A DNA stretch of 64,000 nucleotides, from assembly GCA_963819475.1 (NCBI GenBank), contig CAWFWE010000002.1:1054001-1118000 (forward strand), read 5' to 3'. The notes beneath the pieces were generated by a model. That model had not been told where the DNA came from. It ran no database searches and saw nothing but the letters and a program-made list of their open reading frames with translations. Made by a program: the position numbers and the translations under genes. This DNA is from DASUAS01 sp963819475. GTDB lineage: Bacteria; Actinomycetota; Acidimicrobiia; IMCC26256; DASPTH01. Below, in pieces: positions 56,794 to 64,000 of this stretch (within the stretch, counting starts at the first letter, position 1; each line of letters starts with the position of its first letter).

Positions 56794-57566
56794 GCCTCAG
56801 CCTCAGCTTGAGCCTCGTCCTCGTCGCCGTCGCGCTGAGCGGTACGCCGCGCCCGTTGACTCCGGCTGGTGGTCGACACCAGCAGTACCACGAGCAGGCG
56901 TACGTAGTAGTACACGAGCTTGAAGTTGCGGGTGCTGGGTGCGCCGCCGGTGCGGCCGCGCATGTTGGCGGGCACCTCCTCCACCCGGAACCCGGCGTTG
57001 CATGCCTGGACCAGCGCCTCCACGGAGTCCATGTACTCGACCGGATACGTCCGCGCGAAGTACTCGAGCATCGGGCGCGAGAACGCGCGGAACCCCGAGC
57101 TGGTGTCGGTGAAGCGGTGACGCACGAGCACTTTCACCAGCCACTGCAGCACGCGCATGGCTCGCCGCCGGATGTTGCTCACCTCGTAGGTGACGGCGCC
57201 GCCCTCGGCGAACCGGCTGCCGATCACCATGTCGGCACCCCGGTCGAGCCCGTCGAGCAGCGCCTGCACCGCCAGCGGGTCGTGCTGGCCGTCAGCGTCG
57301 AACTGCACCGCTCGCTCGTACCCCCGCCGCACCGCGAATGCGAACCCGGTGCGCAGCGCGCCTCCGATTCCGAGGTTGAAGGGCAACGTGGCCACGTGCA
57401 CGCCGGCCTCGCTCGCGACCTCCGCGGTGCGGTCGGTGGACCCGTCGGAGACGACGAGCACGTCGTATTCGGGCGTCTGCTCGGCCAACTGCTTGAGCAC
57501 CGCCGGCAGCGACTCCTCCTCGTTGTAGGCGGGGATGATGACGAGCGGCCGTGGGTTCGTGGTCAC
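56790..57566 (-). CDS. GT2 family glycosyltransferase (DPMS/DPG synthase-like)
   Basis: A 258-residue GT-A enzyme. PLVIIPAYNEEESLPAVLKQ, VVSDGSTDRTAE, LPFNLGIGGALRTGFAFAV near residue 75, QFDADGQHDPLAV near 98 (the DxD) and FTDTSSGFRAFSRPMLEYFA near 148 are the order and motifs of dolichol/polyprenyl-phosphate sugar synthases. A short hydrophobic stretch near 215 may associate with the membrane. It would make the lipid-phosphate sugar used by GT-C enzymes in this region. GTG 57566 overlaps the acyltransferase stop; its own stop overlaps DUF2304. Confidence 0.9.
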   Translation of the reverse strand: MTTNPRPLVIIPAYNEEESLPAVLKQLAEQTPEYDVLVVSDGSTDRTAEVASEAGVHVATLPFNLGIGGALRTGFAFAVRRGYERAVQFDADGQHDPLAVQALLDGLDRGADMVIGSRFAEGGAVTYEVSNIRRRAMRVLQWLVKVLVRHRFTDTSSGFRAFSRPMLEYFARTYPVEYMDSVEALVQACNAGFRVEEVPANMRGRTGGAPSTRNFKLVYYYVRLLVVLLVSTTSRSQRARRTAQRDGDEDEAQAEAEA

Positions 57567-58828
57567 GCGTCGACCGATCGCCGCCACCGCGCCGTGAGCG
57601 GGCGGTCTTTGAGGCGCAGGAATGGCTTCTCCACCAGGTAGTAGCTCAGGAACGCCAGGGCGACCGCACCCAGGAACGTGAGGCCGAACACCGCCGGGAG
57701 GCTCCCGTAGAACACGCTGCTCGTGCCGCTGGGCGCGAGCCAGTCCTGCACGTTCGACATCACCGCCAGGTGGAACAGGTAGAAGCCGAGCGAGACCGTG
57801 CCCAGGAGCACGAGCGGCTTGCTCGCGAGGAACCTCCGCCCTCTCCCCTGGGTCTGGTCCCCGAACATTGCCGGCGCGAGCAGGAAGAAGGCGAAGACGC
57901 CGAACAGCAACCAGCGCACCCAGTACTCCGCGCCGTAGACACCGGGGGTGGCGGGCGGCGAGAAGGTGGCGAAGCTCAAACCGACCGCGGCCGCGATCGT
58001 CCACGCGATCGCGGGATGGTCGCCGAGGAAGCGCAACAGGGACGGGAGGCGCATGCCGGCATGGTGCGCGGCGCTGAACACGGCCATGGCCATGCCGATG
58101 GCGAAGAAGTCGACCCAGTTCGGCGCCCAGATCACCGCCACCCGCTCCCACGACGGTTCGGCGAGCAGGTAGTAGAGCCGGAACACCTGCCCGAACAGGT
58201 AGAGCACCAGGCAGAGCAGCAGCGCGTAGCGCACCTGCACCTCGGGCGCCTTCTTCGCCGCCAGGCGCACCAGGACGATCGCCACGACCGGCAGCATCAG
58301 ATAGAAGACGAATTCCGCAGTGAGGCTCCACGCCTGCGGGATCGCGTAGTTGCCCTCCTGACCAGGTCCGCCCCCGAGCGCGACGTTCTGGGTCGCGAAC
58401 GGGAACAGCAGCGAGTAGTAGAGGAACGCGTTCTTCGCGCCGCCCAACATCTGGCCGAGCACGACGACGCAGAACGTGAGTGCGAACCAGTAGCCGGGCA
58501 GCACACGCAGGGACCGTCGCCGCAGGAACGTGCCGGTCTTCACCGGCGGGCGCCCAGCCAGGTGCCGCACGATGAACGGGCGGAACAGCAGGAATCCGGA
58601 GAGCACGAAGAAGATGGCAACGCCGACGTCCATCCGCTCGATGAGCGCCTGCGCCCACTGCGGCAGGTGCTCCTGCACCCACGGCCGCGTGGCAAAGCCC
58701 GCGTGCACCAGCAGCACCATCGTCATTCCGAAGAACCGGAACGCGTCGAAGCAGGGGAAGTGCAGCGTGGGACCGGCCTCGAACCCGGCGGCCCCGATCT
58801 CTTGTGACGCCCCCCCGGTCGGGCTCAC
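57563..58828 (-). CDS. Membrane acyltransferase (acyltransferase 3 family)
   Basis: A 421-residue polytopic acyltransferase. FPCFDAFRFFGMTMVLLVHA at residue 24 holds the conserved Arg and His, VGVAIFFVLSGFLLFRPF near 68 and FLRRRSLRVLPGYWFAL near 100 are family motifs, with IPQAWSLTAEFVFYLMLPV near 160. Unlike the protein at 43976 it has no SGNH domain. It adds acyl groups to a glycan or lipid at the membrane. It starts at GTG 58828 one base after the flavoprotein stop and overlaps the GT2 start, so it is in the same operon. Confidence 0.88.
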   Translation of the reverse strand: MSPTGGASQEIGAAGFEAGPTLHFPCFDAFRFFGMTMVLLVHAGFATRPWVQEHLPQWAQALIERMDVGVAIFFVLSGFLLFRPFIVRHLAGRPPVKTGTFLRRRSLRVLPGYWFALTFCVVVLGQMLGGAKNAFLYYSLLFPFATQNVALGGGPGQEGNYAIPQAWSLTAEFVFYLMLPVVAIVLVRLAAKKAPEVQVRYALLLCLVLYLFGQVFRLYYLLAEPSWERVAVIWAPNWVDFFAIGMAMAVFSAAHHAGMRLPSLLRFLGDHPAIAWTIAAAVGLSFATFSPPATPGVYGAEYWVRWLLFGVFAFFLLAPAMFGDQTQGRGRRFLASKPLVLLGTVSLGFYLFHLAVMSNVQDWLAPSGTSSVFYGSLPAVFGLTFLGAVALAFLSYYLVEKPFLRLKDRPLTARWRRSVDA

Positions 58829-58829
58829 G

Positions 58830-60299
58830 TCAGCTCGAGGACTCCGCGACTTCCTCGTGGTACTCCTCTTCGACGTTCACCGACCAGACGTCGTGATCGG
58901 CGCCGAAGATGTTCTCCACGCTGAGCATCGCGGTGTACATGGAGTGATCCTGGTTGTTGTAGCGATGCATGCCGTTGCGCCCGACCGGGTGCACGTTGGG
59001 GGTGTGCTCCTCCAGCCACTCCCGCAGGACGGCGACGTTCTCCTTGTACTCCCAGTCGTAGAAGGGGTACGCCTTCGGCATGCGGACGACGTAGCCGTCC
59101 TCGACCTTCGACGCGTCGACGAGGTTGAGGTGCTGCAGTTCCCGCTTGCCCTGCTCGACGAGGTCCGCGTCGGACTTCGTCCACATCTCGTCGCCTTCCT
59201 GCACGAAGAACTCGAGCCCGAGGCAGGTGCGGTCGTCCTTCACCAGGTAGGGCGACCACGAGCTGAAGTTCTGGATGCGGCCCACCTCGACGTCGGGGTC
59301 GTGGATGTAGATCCAGGTGTCGGGGAAGCCGTACTCCTCGGGCACCACCAGCGCGACGGTCATGAAGTCGCGGTAGCGCAGCGCCTCCGCCGCCTTGGTC
59401 ACCTCGGACGGGACGGGCGGGTCCATCGCCTCGAGCAACGCGCTGATCGGCATCGACGAGATCACATCGGTGCACTCGTAGCGGTTGGAGACGCCACTGC
59501 TCTCGGCGGTGACCGAGACGGCGCGGCCGTCGGCATGCTCGATCTTGGTGACGTTGGAGTCGAACACCACCTTGGTGCCCTTGTCGGTGACCAGCTCCGT
59601 GCACCTCTCCCACATCTGGCCGGGGCCGTACTTGGGGTAGTTGAACTCCTCGATCAGGCTGGTGACCTGCTTCGACGTGTCGCGGCGACCGGCGACCTTG
59701 GCCCGGATCGGCTCCCACACCGCGGCGAACAGCGACATGCCCTTGATGCGCTGCGCACCCCAGTCGGACGCGATCTCCGACGCGGGGACGCCCCAGACCT
59801 TCTCGTTGTAGGTCTTGAAGAAGTGGTTGTAGAGGCGGCGCCCGTAGTTGGCGACGATGTAGCCCTCGAGCGTCGACTGGTCCGGCGGCGGACGCAGGCG
59901 CGCGTAGAGGTACGAGAAGCCACAGCGCACCGCCTCGACCGGACCGAGGTTCTTCAACGCGTTGGCGGGCTTGATCGGGTAGTCGTAGAGCTTCCCGCGG
60001 TAGTAGATCCGGCTCATGCGCGGCCGGCGGAGGAACTCGTCGGGGCCGAGGATCTCGAACCACAGGTCGTTGACCGGCTTCACCTTGGTGAAGAACCGGT
60101 GGCCGCCGATGTCGAAGCGCCAGCCGTCGCGCACCGCGGTGCGGCTGATGCCACCGACGACGGTGTCGGCTTCGAGCACCGTGGGGGCGACGCCGCGCTT
60201 GGTGAGCATGTAGGCGGCGGTGAGGCCCGCGGGCCCGGCGCCGATGATGACGACGTCGTGCTCGGTCGGCGGCTCGGACTCGGGCGTTGAATCACTCAC
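58830..60299 (-). CDS. UDP-galactopyranose mutase-like FAD oxidoreductase
   Basis: A 489-residue flavoprotein. The FAD motif HDVVIIGAGPAGLTAAYML is at residue 14, VVGGISRTAVRDGWRFDIGG-type sequence follows with GGHRFFTKV near 65, YPIKPANALKNL near 108 and KTYNEKVWGVPASEIASDWG near 162. This is the COG1232/UGM-like pattern found in polysaccharide loci, where relatives interconvert or oxidise sugar nucleotides or polyprenyl intermediates. True UDP-galactopyranose mutases are shorter (about 370-400) so the exact reaction is uncertain. It leads the operon flavoprotein-acyltransferase-GT2-DUF2304. Confidence 0.82.
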   Translation of the reverse strand: MSDSTPESEPPTEHDVVIIGAGPAGLTAAYMLTKRGVAPTVLEADTVVGGISRTAVRDGWRFDIGGHRFFTKVKPVNDLWFEILGPDEFLRRPRMSRIYYRGKLYDYPIKPANALKNLGPVEAVRCGFSYLYARLRPPPDQSTLEGYIVANYGRRLYNHFFKTYNEKVWGVPASEIASDWGAQRIKGMSLFAAVWEPIRAKVAGRRDTSKQVTSLIEEFNYPKYGPGQMWERCTELVTDKGTKVVFDSNVTKIEHADGRAVSVTAESSGVSNRYECTDVISSMPISALLEAMDPPVPSEVTKAAEALRYRDFMTVALVVPEEYGFPDTWIYIHDPDVEVGRIQNFSSWSPYLVKDDRTCLGLEFFVQEGDEMWTKSDADLVEQGKRELQHLNLVDASKVEDGYVVRMPKAYPFYDWEYKENVAVLREWLEEHTPNVHPVGRNGMHRYNNQDHSMYTAMLSVENIFGADHDVWSVNVEEEYHEEVAESSS

Positions 60300-60408
60300 A
60301 GGTGAACACTCCGGGCGAAAGGGGTCGGGCGGGGCCTCGGCGGGGCCCAGCTTCGCCGCCCCGGCAGTCTACGGGGCGGGACCTCGGCGCCCCCGTCTCC
60401 TGGACCGG

Positions 60409-60490
60409 GAGCCTGCTTCGCCCGGCGTCCGCGAGCCTGCTTCGCCCGGCGTCCGGGAGCCTGCTTCGCCCGGAGTCCGGGAGCCTGCTC
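60409..60490. repeat. Tandem 24-bp repeat, 3.4 copies
   Basis: Units begin at 60409, 60433, 60457 and 60481 with GAGCCTGCTTCGCCCGG, differing by one or two bases; the fourth is cut short after ten bases, inside the last codons of the PIG-V-like gene (stop at 60489-60491 on the minus strand). It occupies the gap between that gene and the flavoprotein start at 60299. No spacers, so not a CRISPR. Confidence 0.85.
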
Positions 60491-61658
60491 AGGGGCCCGA
60501 GATGCCGAGGAACGCCAGGGTCGCGTACCCGACCAGGCCGGCGGCGGCCAGCACGTACGCGCTCCGCTCCACCTCCTCACGGTCGGTCACCAGGGCCAGC
60601 ACGAGGACGAACGGGAACGTGCTCATGCAGTAGCGCTCGAACGAGTCGAGGTTCTTCGCCGACAACCCGAGCACCAACGTCGCCGCCGCGTACCAGGTGT
60701 ACGACGACGGGAGTCGCCGCACCATCAGCACGAGCAGCACGACGAAGATCGCGGCCCACACGACGTGCAGCCCGGAACCGAACCGGTCACCCCCGAAGAG
60801 GTCGCCGACCGCGTCGACCGTCCGCGAGAACGGGTCCTGGAAGCCACCCCGCAACGTGGCCCGGTTCTGGAGCGAGATCGGCTTCCAGAAGTCGCCGAAC
60901 TCGGCGCCGACCCAGGCGAGATAGGCCACCACCCCGGCCACCGGTGCGACCACCGCACCGACGCGCTCGGTGCGTGAGCGGGCGGAGGCCGTCCGCCAGC
61001 CGCGCCCGGCTTCGATCGCGGCCGGCACCACGAGCAGCACCCCGACCGGTCGGCACAGCCCGGCGAGGAATCCGCCGACGATCGCCCACCCGAAACGACG
61101 TGACCGTAGACCGAGGAAGACGATGACGCCGAGCATCATCGCGGTGGCCTCCGCGTAGCCGAGCACCAGCACCGCGGCGGCAGGGAAGAGCGCGGCGAAC
61201 CACGCGGCGCGGCGCGCCACGCCCGCGTCGCCGGTCTCCCGGAGCGCCAGTCGGTGGAGCAACGCGCCGAACGCGAGCGCGGACCCGTTGGCGACCACGA
61301 GCAGCGCCGCCGCGGTGTGACCGAACAGCACCCAGCCGGCGCCCCGCGCCAGCATCGGCACCAGTGGGAAGAACCGCAGCGAGGCCTCGCCGACGGCGCG
61401 GTACCCGTGCTCGGCGATGTCGCGGTAGAAGGCGGCGTCCCACGCGAACAGCCCCTGACCCAGCGCCACCGGCCGCGGCGGGGCCCCGACCTTGTCGTAG
61501 ATGTCGCGCGAGAACGCGAGCGCGCCCACCACGAGCACCCGACCCAGCAGCCACGGCAGCACGGCGACGCGCAGGTCGCGCCGGACGAACGAGCTCACCC
61601 GGTCCCGGATGCGATCAGCTCGAGACGTCGATGTGGAGGCTCGAGAGGGTTCCGACAT
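60489..61658 (-). CDS. PIG-V-like GT-C mannosyltransferase
   Basis: A 389-residue polytopic protein. After the first helix LFAWDAAFYRDIAEHGYRAV near residue 72 matches the WDxxxYxxIA loop of GPI mannosyltransferase 2 (PIG-V) and its actinobacterial relatives; FFPLVPMLARG follows, then FAALFPAAAVLVLGYAEATA, and near the end SFERYCMSTFPFVLVLALV. It would use polyprenyl-phosphate mannose on the outer face. The ATG at 61658 overlaps the upstream gene by 44 bases; GTG 61598 is an alternative start. The terminal codons carry part of the 24-bp repeat. Confidence 0.83.
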   Translation of the reverse strand: MSEPSRASTSTSRADRIRDRVSSFVRRDLRVAVLPWLLGRVLVVGALAFSRDIYDKVGAPPRPVALGQGLFAWDAAFYRDIAEHGYRAVGEASLRFFPLVPMLARGAGWVLFGHTAAALLVVANGSALAFGALLHRLALRETGDAGVARRAAWFAALFPAAAVLVLGYAEATAMMLGVIVFLGLRSRRFGWAIVGGFLAGLCRPVGVLLVVPAAIEAGRGWRTASARSRTERVGAVVAPVAGVVAYLAWVGAEFGDFWKPISLQNRATLRGGFQDPFSRTVDAVGDLFGGDRFGSGLHVVWAAIFVVLLVLMVRRLPSSYTWYAAATLVLGLSAKNLDSFERYCMSTFPFVLVLALVTDREEVERSAYVLAAAGLVGYATLAFLGISGP

Positions 61659-63636
61659 CGCGCTGGACGATACGACCCCCTACGGCTCGCGTCGCGGTCT
61701 TGCGCGGTGGGTCGAGCACCTGCACCGCGCCGTCGTGGACGCGGTACGGGTACCGCGCCACCGACTGGAACGCGGTGAGCGCGGCGGGCACGCTCGCCGC
61801 CGACGCGCTGGTCACCGAGAACACGCCCTTGCCCGACACCGGGATCGCGTCACTCGCCGCCGGTGCCGAAGCACCCTCGGGCACCAGCGTCCACTGCGTC
61901 TCGTAGACGCCGCCATCCGCCGCCGACGGTGGCAACGAACGTTGCTCGACCCGGTTCCCGATGGTGAGCACGACGACGACGGCGGGCGCGCTCTGCGGGC
62001 TGCGCACGCGGACCGTCAGCGTGACCGCGGGCCCGCTGACGATCTTCACCGGCAGCATCGTCACGGTCGGCGGTGACGCGTCGGGATGGTGGATGGCGTC
62101 GTCGAGCCGCGGCTTGCTGGTGCGTTCGATGTAGGGAGTGCGGTCGGGGTAGTGGTCGATGAGCCGGAACGACTCCGCGCCCTTGTCGACCGCGTACAGC
62201 ACGCGCCCGTCGAGATCGGGGCCGTTCTGCGAGAACGGGTTGAGGTGCAACAGGTACGGACCGGAGTCGCGGACGATCACCAGCGACTTGCCGGGCAGCG
62301 AGTCGGGCGCGCGCTCCCACGGCACCTGGGCGTCGCTGAGCCGGTGGTTCATCGCCGACTTGTCGTAGAGGAACGGCACCGTCGCGACCGCCATCACGCA
62401 CACGAGCCCGATCAGGAGCCCGCGGCGGTGCCGCCAGAGCGCGATGAGCGCGGTCGCGATGAAGAGGCACAACGGCACGAAGAGCGTGATGAAGTACACC
62501 GGGCCGGAGAGGTAGGCGAACCCGCTGGCGAGCCGGCCGCCCCAGAAGAAGAAGTAGCCGGCCGGGAACACCAGCATCATCCCGAGGAGCAGCCACGTGG
62601 TGCGATCACGCCGGCGGAGCCACAACCCGGCGGCAGCGGCCAGCAGCCCCACGTAGCTCCCCACCAGGAACTGCGGGACGTAGAACGCGTTGACCGCGGT
62701 CCCGCGCACCGCCTGACCCGGGGTGAAGTGCATGCCGACGATGCGCGGCATGAGCTTGCGGTACCCGAACCCGAAGGTGTCGAGCGGTTCCTTGGCCGTG
62801 AACGGGAACTGCGTGAACGAGCCGGTCACGATCCGGTTGTGCACCAGCTGCATGATCAGGAACGGCACGAACCCGACGAACACGAGCACGACGGCGCGGA
62901 GCTGACGGTTCCACTCCCGCCAGGTGGTGAAGATCGCGTACCCTCCCATGGCGACGGCCCACAGCACGGCGTCGAACGGACGGGTGACGAACACGACGCC
63001 GAGCACCACGCCGGACGCGACCAGGAGCCACGAGGACCGGCGCCGCACCCCGGCGAGCAGCGCGGCCCCGAACAGCAGACCGACCCCGAGCGTGAACAGG
63101 TAGCCGAGATACACCCCGCTCTGGGTGATGACCATCGGGCAGGCCACGACCAGCGCGGTGGTCACGAGGGACAGCACGTGGTCGCGGGTGACCTCACGGG
63201 TGAACGCGTACGTGCCGATCACCGCGAGGAGGGTCCCCCACACGATCGACGCCGCCGGCGAGCCGAAGAGCACGTCGGCCACGAGCATCATGCCGGGCCA
63301 GCCGAGGGTGTACTGCGAGAAGAACTGACCGTGGGTGACACCGGTCAGCCAGGGTTGGAAGAACTCGGGCAGGCCGCCCGTGGTGCTGAGCAGATCGCCC
63401 GCCCGGAGGCCCTGCACCTGCCACAGGTAGGTCGACTCGTCGCGGTTCCACGACAGGGCGGGATAGATCACGTGGCGGACGACCACCGAGAGGACGCCCG
63501 CGCCCACGAGCAGCAGGAGGAGCAGCCAGTACCGGGAGATCCAGGCGGTCAGGCGCGACCGCTCCTGCGGCACCGGCGCCGCGGATCCGGCAGGAGCGTC
63601 CGCGGCCGCGTCGAAGTCGGTCTCGATTCGCCCCAC
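61615..63636 (-). CDS. Large polytopic membrane protein, GT-C-like
   Basis: About 673 residues. RLTAWISRYWLLLLLLVGAG opens the membrane part; the first outside loop is SWNRDESTYLWQVQGLRAGD, carrying the acidic pair expected of GT-C enzymes, then THGQFFSQYTLGWPGMMLVA. About a dozen hydrophobic segments follow to residue 430. The last 200 residues are soluble: a DSGPYLLHLNPFSQNGPDLD segment and beta-rich stretches. GTG 63636 is chosen because ATG 63711 would leave only nine bases to the divergent start. Role in envelope glycan assembly is by context. Confidence 0.75.
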   Translation of the reverse strand: MGRIETDFDAAADAPAGSAAPVPQERSRLTAWISRYWLLLLLLVGAGVLSVVVRHVIYPALSWNRDESTYLWQVQGLRAGDLLSTTGGLPEFFQPWLTGVTHGQFFSQYTLGWPGMMLVADVLFGSPAASIVWGTLLAVIGTYAFTREVTRDHVLSLVTTALVVACPMVITQSGVYLGYLFTLGVGLLFGAALLAGVRRRSSWLLVASGVVLGVVFVTRPFDAVLWAVAMGGYAIFTTWREWNRQLRAVVLVFVGFVPFLIMQLVHNRIVTGSFTQFPFTAKEPLDTFGFGYRKLMPRIVGMHFTPGQAVRGTAVNAFYVPQFLVGSYVGLLAAAAGLWLRRRDRTTWLLLGMMLVFPAGYFFFWGGRLASGFAYLSGPVYFITLFVPLCLFIATALIALWRHRRGLLIGLVCVMAVATVPFLYDKSAMNHRLSDAQVPWERAPDSLPGKSLVIVRDSGPYLLHLNPFSQNGPDLDGRVLYAVDKGAESFRLIDHYPDRTPYIERTSKPRLDDAIHHPDASPPTVTMLPVKIVSGPAVTLTVRVRSPQSAPAVVVVLTIGNRVEQRSLPPSAADGGVYETQWTLVPEGASAPAASDAIPVSGKGVFSVTSASAASVPAALTAFQSVARYPYRVHDGAVQVLDPPRKTATRAVGGRIVQRDVGTLSSLHIDVSS

Positions 63637-63720
63637 TGCCTCCAGTGTACCGGCGACCACTCGCGAACCGGGGTTCGGTGCGGCGGTCGGCGGGTGGTTC
63701 CGGCGTAGCATCCGTCACCC

Positions 63721-64000
63721 ATGAAGCTGGCGGACGCTCCCACGACGCACGCCGTCGGGGCGCCCCCGCAGCGCCGTGAGCGCCACCACCGGCTCGAGCT
63801 CGTCGCCTTCGCGCTCCTCGCCTACGTGCCCTTCCTGGTGTCGTCGCCCGGTCGCGTCACCGCCGACACGAAGCAGTACCTCTACCTCGATCCCGACCGC
63901 CTGTTGTCGCGCGCCGCGTACCTCTGGGACTCGCACATCGGGTTCGGCACCGTCTCCCACCAGATCATCGGCTACCTGTTCCCGATGGGGCCGTTCTTCT
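63721..64000 (+). CDS. AftD-like arabinofuranosyltransferase (DUF3367), 5' part
   Basis: The first 93 residues of a gene that leaves the window. LELVAFALLAYVPFLVSSPG is the first membrane helix, followed by RVTADTKQYLYLDPDRLLSR and YLWDSHIGFGTVSHQIIGYL, FPMGPFF. The ADTK, LYLDP, LW and GYL-PMGPFF series is the N-terminal signature of DUF3367 proteins, which include mycobacterial AftD, an alpha-(1-3)-arabinofuranosyltransferase of arabinogalactan and lipoarabinomannan. The family is normally over 1,000 residues. It is divergent from the preceding membrane protein with 84 bases between starts. Confidence 0.85.
   Translation, partial: MKLADAPTTHAVGAPPQRRERHHRLELVAFALLAYVPFLVSSPGRVTADTKQYLYLDPDRLLSRAAYLWDSHIGFGTVSHQIIGYLFPMGPFF

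Noticed and set aside
60409..60490. CRISPR array
   Set aside because: 24-bp units are contiguous without spacers, and no cas gene is in the window.

Overview
ORGANISM. The window is high-GC, densely coded DNA that reads as an actinobacterium: GTG starts, four-base ATGA/GTGA gene overlaps, F420/FMN luciferase-like (LLM) oxidoreductases, mycothiol-type DinB-fold proteins, a wax-ester synthase/DGAT, a polyhydroxyalkanoate (PHA) synthase and an AftD-like arabinofuranosyltransferase. An uncultured or little-studied lineage such as Acidimicrobiia would fit, but no rRNA or marker gene in the window fixes the taxonomy. LAYOUT. (1) 1-4.5 kb: two short-chain dehydrogenases (SDR), then a stress-type block of two PRC-barrel proteins plus a 46-residue membrane peptide in one operon, a hemerythrin-like protein, a LuxR-type regulator and a CsbD-like protein. 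A TCACCCC-N2-GGGGTGA inverted repeat lies upstream of the last three. (2) 4.5-19.6 kb: catabolic genes of lipid or xenobiotic type (zinc alcohol dehydrogenases, two P450s, SDRs, amidohydrolase, CaiB-type CoA-transferase, an ABC-type binding protein) and GYD-domain proteins, one fused to a PlsC acyltransferase. (3) 19.6-26.2 kb: carbon storage and fatty acid activation: PHA synthase with phasin, alpha/beta hydrolases, a FadD-type ligase and WS/DGAT. (4) 26.2-35 kb: a decaying accessory zone with LLM, PPOX, epimerase, VOC and GMC genes among remnants of SDR, TetR and nitroreductase genes. A complete tRNA-Gly(GCC) at 34.9 kb and an exact 46-bp copy of its 3' end at 30.1 kb bracket 4.8 kb with the geometry of an element integrated into a tRNA gene. 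(5) 35-43 kb: housekeeping and redox genes (Fur-type regulator, rubrerythrin, DUF3501, dUTPase, LLM oxidoreductase), a hydroxyacid dehydrogenase with a class II aldolase, an O-methyltransferase, an MBL-fold protein and a glycosyltransferase. (6) 43-64 kb: a cell-envelope glycan region: two membrane acyltransferases, five consecutive GT-C-type membrane proteins (three of them close paralogues), GNAT, polysaccharide deacetylase, methyltransferase, DUF2304 and GT2 pair, UGM-like flavoprotein, PIG-V-like mannosyltransferase, another large membrane protein and the start of an AftD-like gene. HOW IT FITS TOGETHER. The first half looks built to oxidise, activate and store hydrophobic carbon. The last 20 kb looks built to assemble and decorate lipid-linked surface glycans. 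Broken genes are unusually frequent between about 7 and 33 kb. Three frameshifts are each explained by one extra G and could be sequence errors. The deletions and truncations cannot be explained that way. No CRISPR array, insertion sequence, complete integrase or biosynthetic core enzyme was seen.
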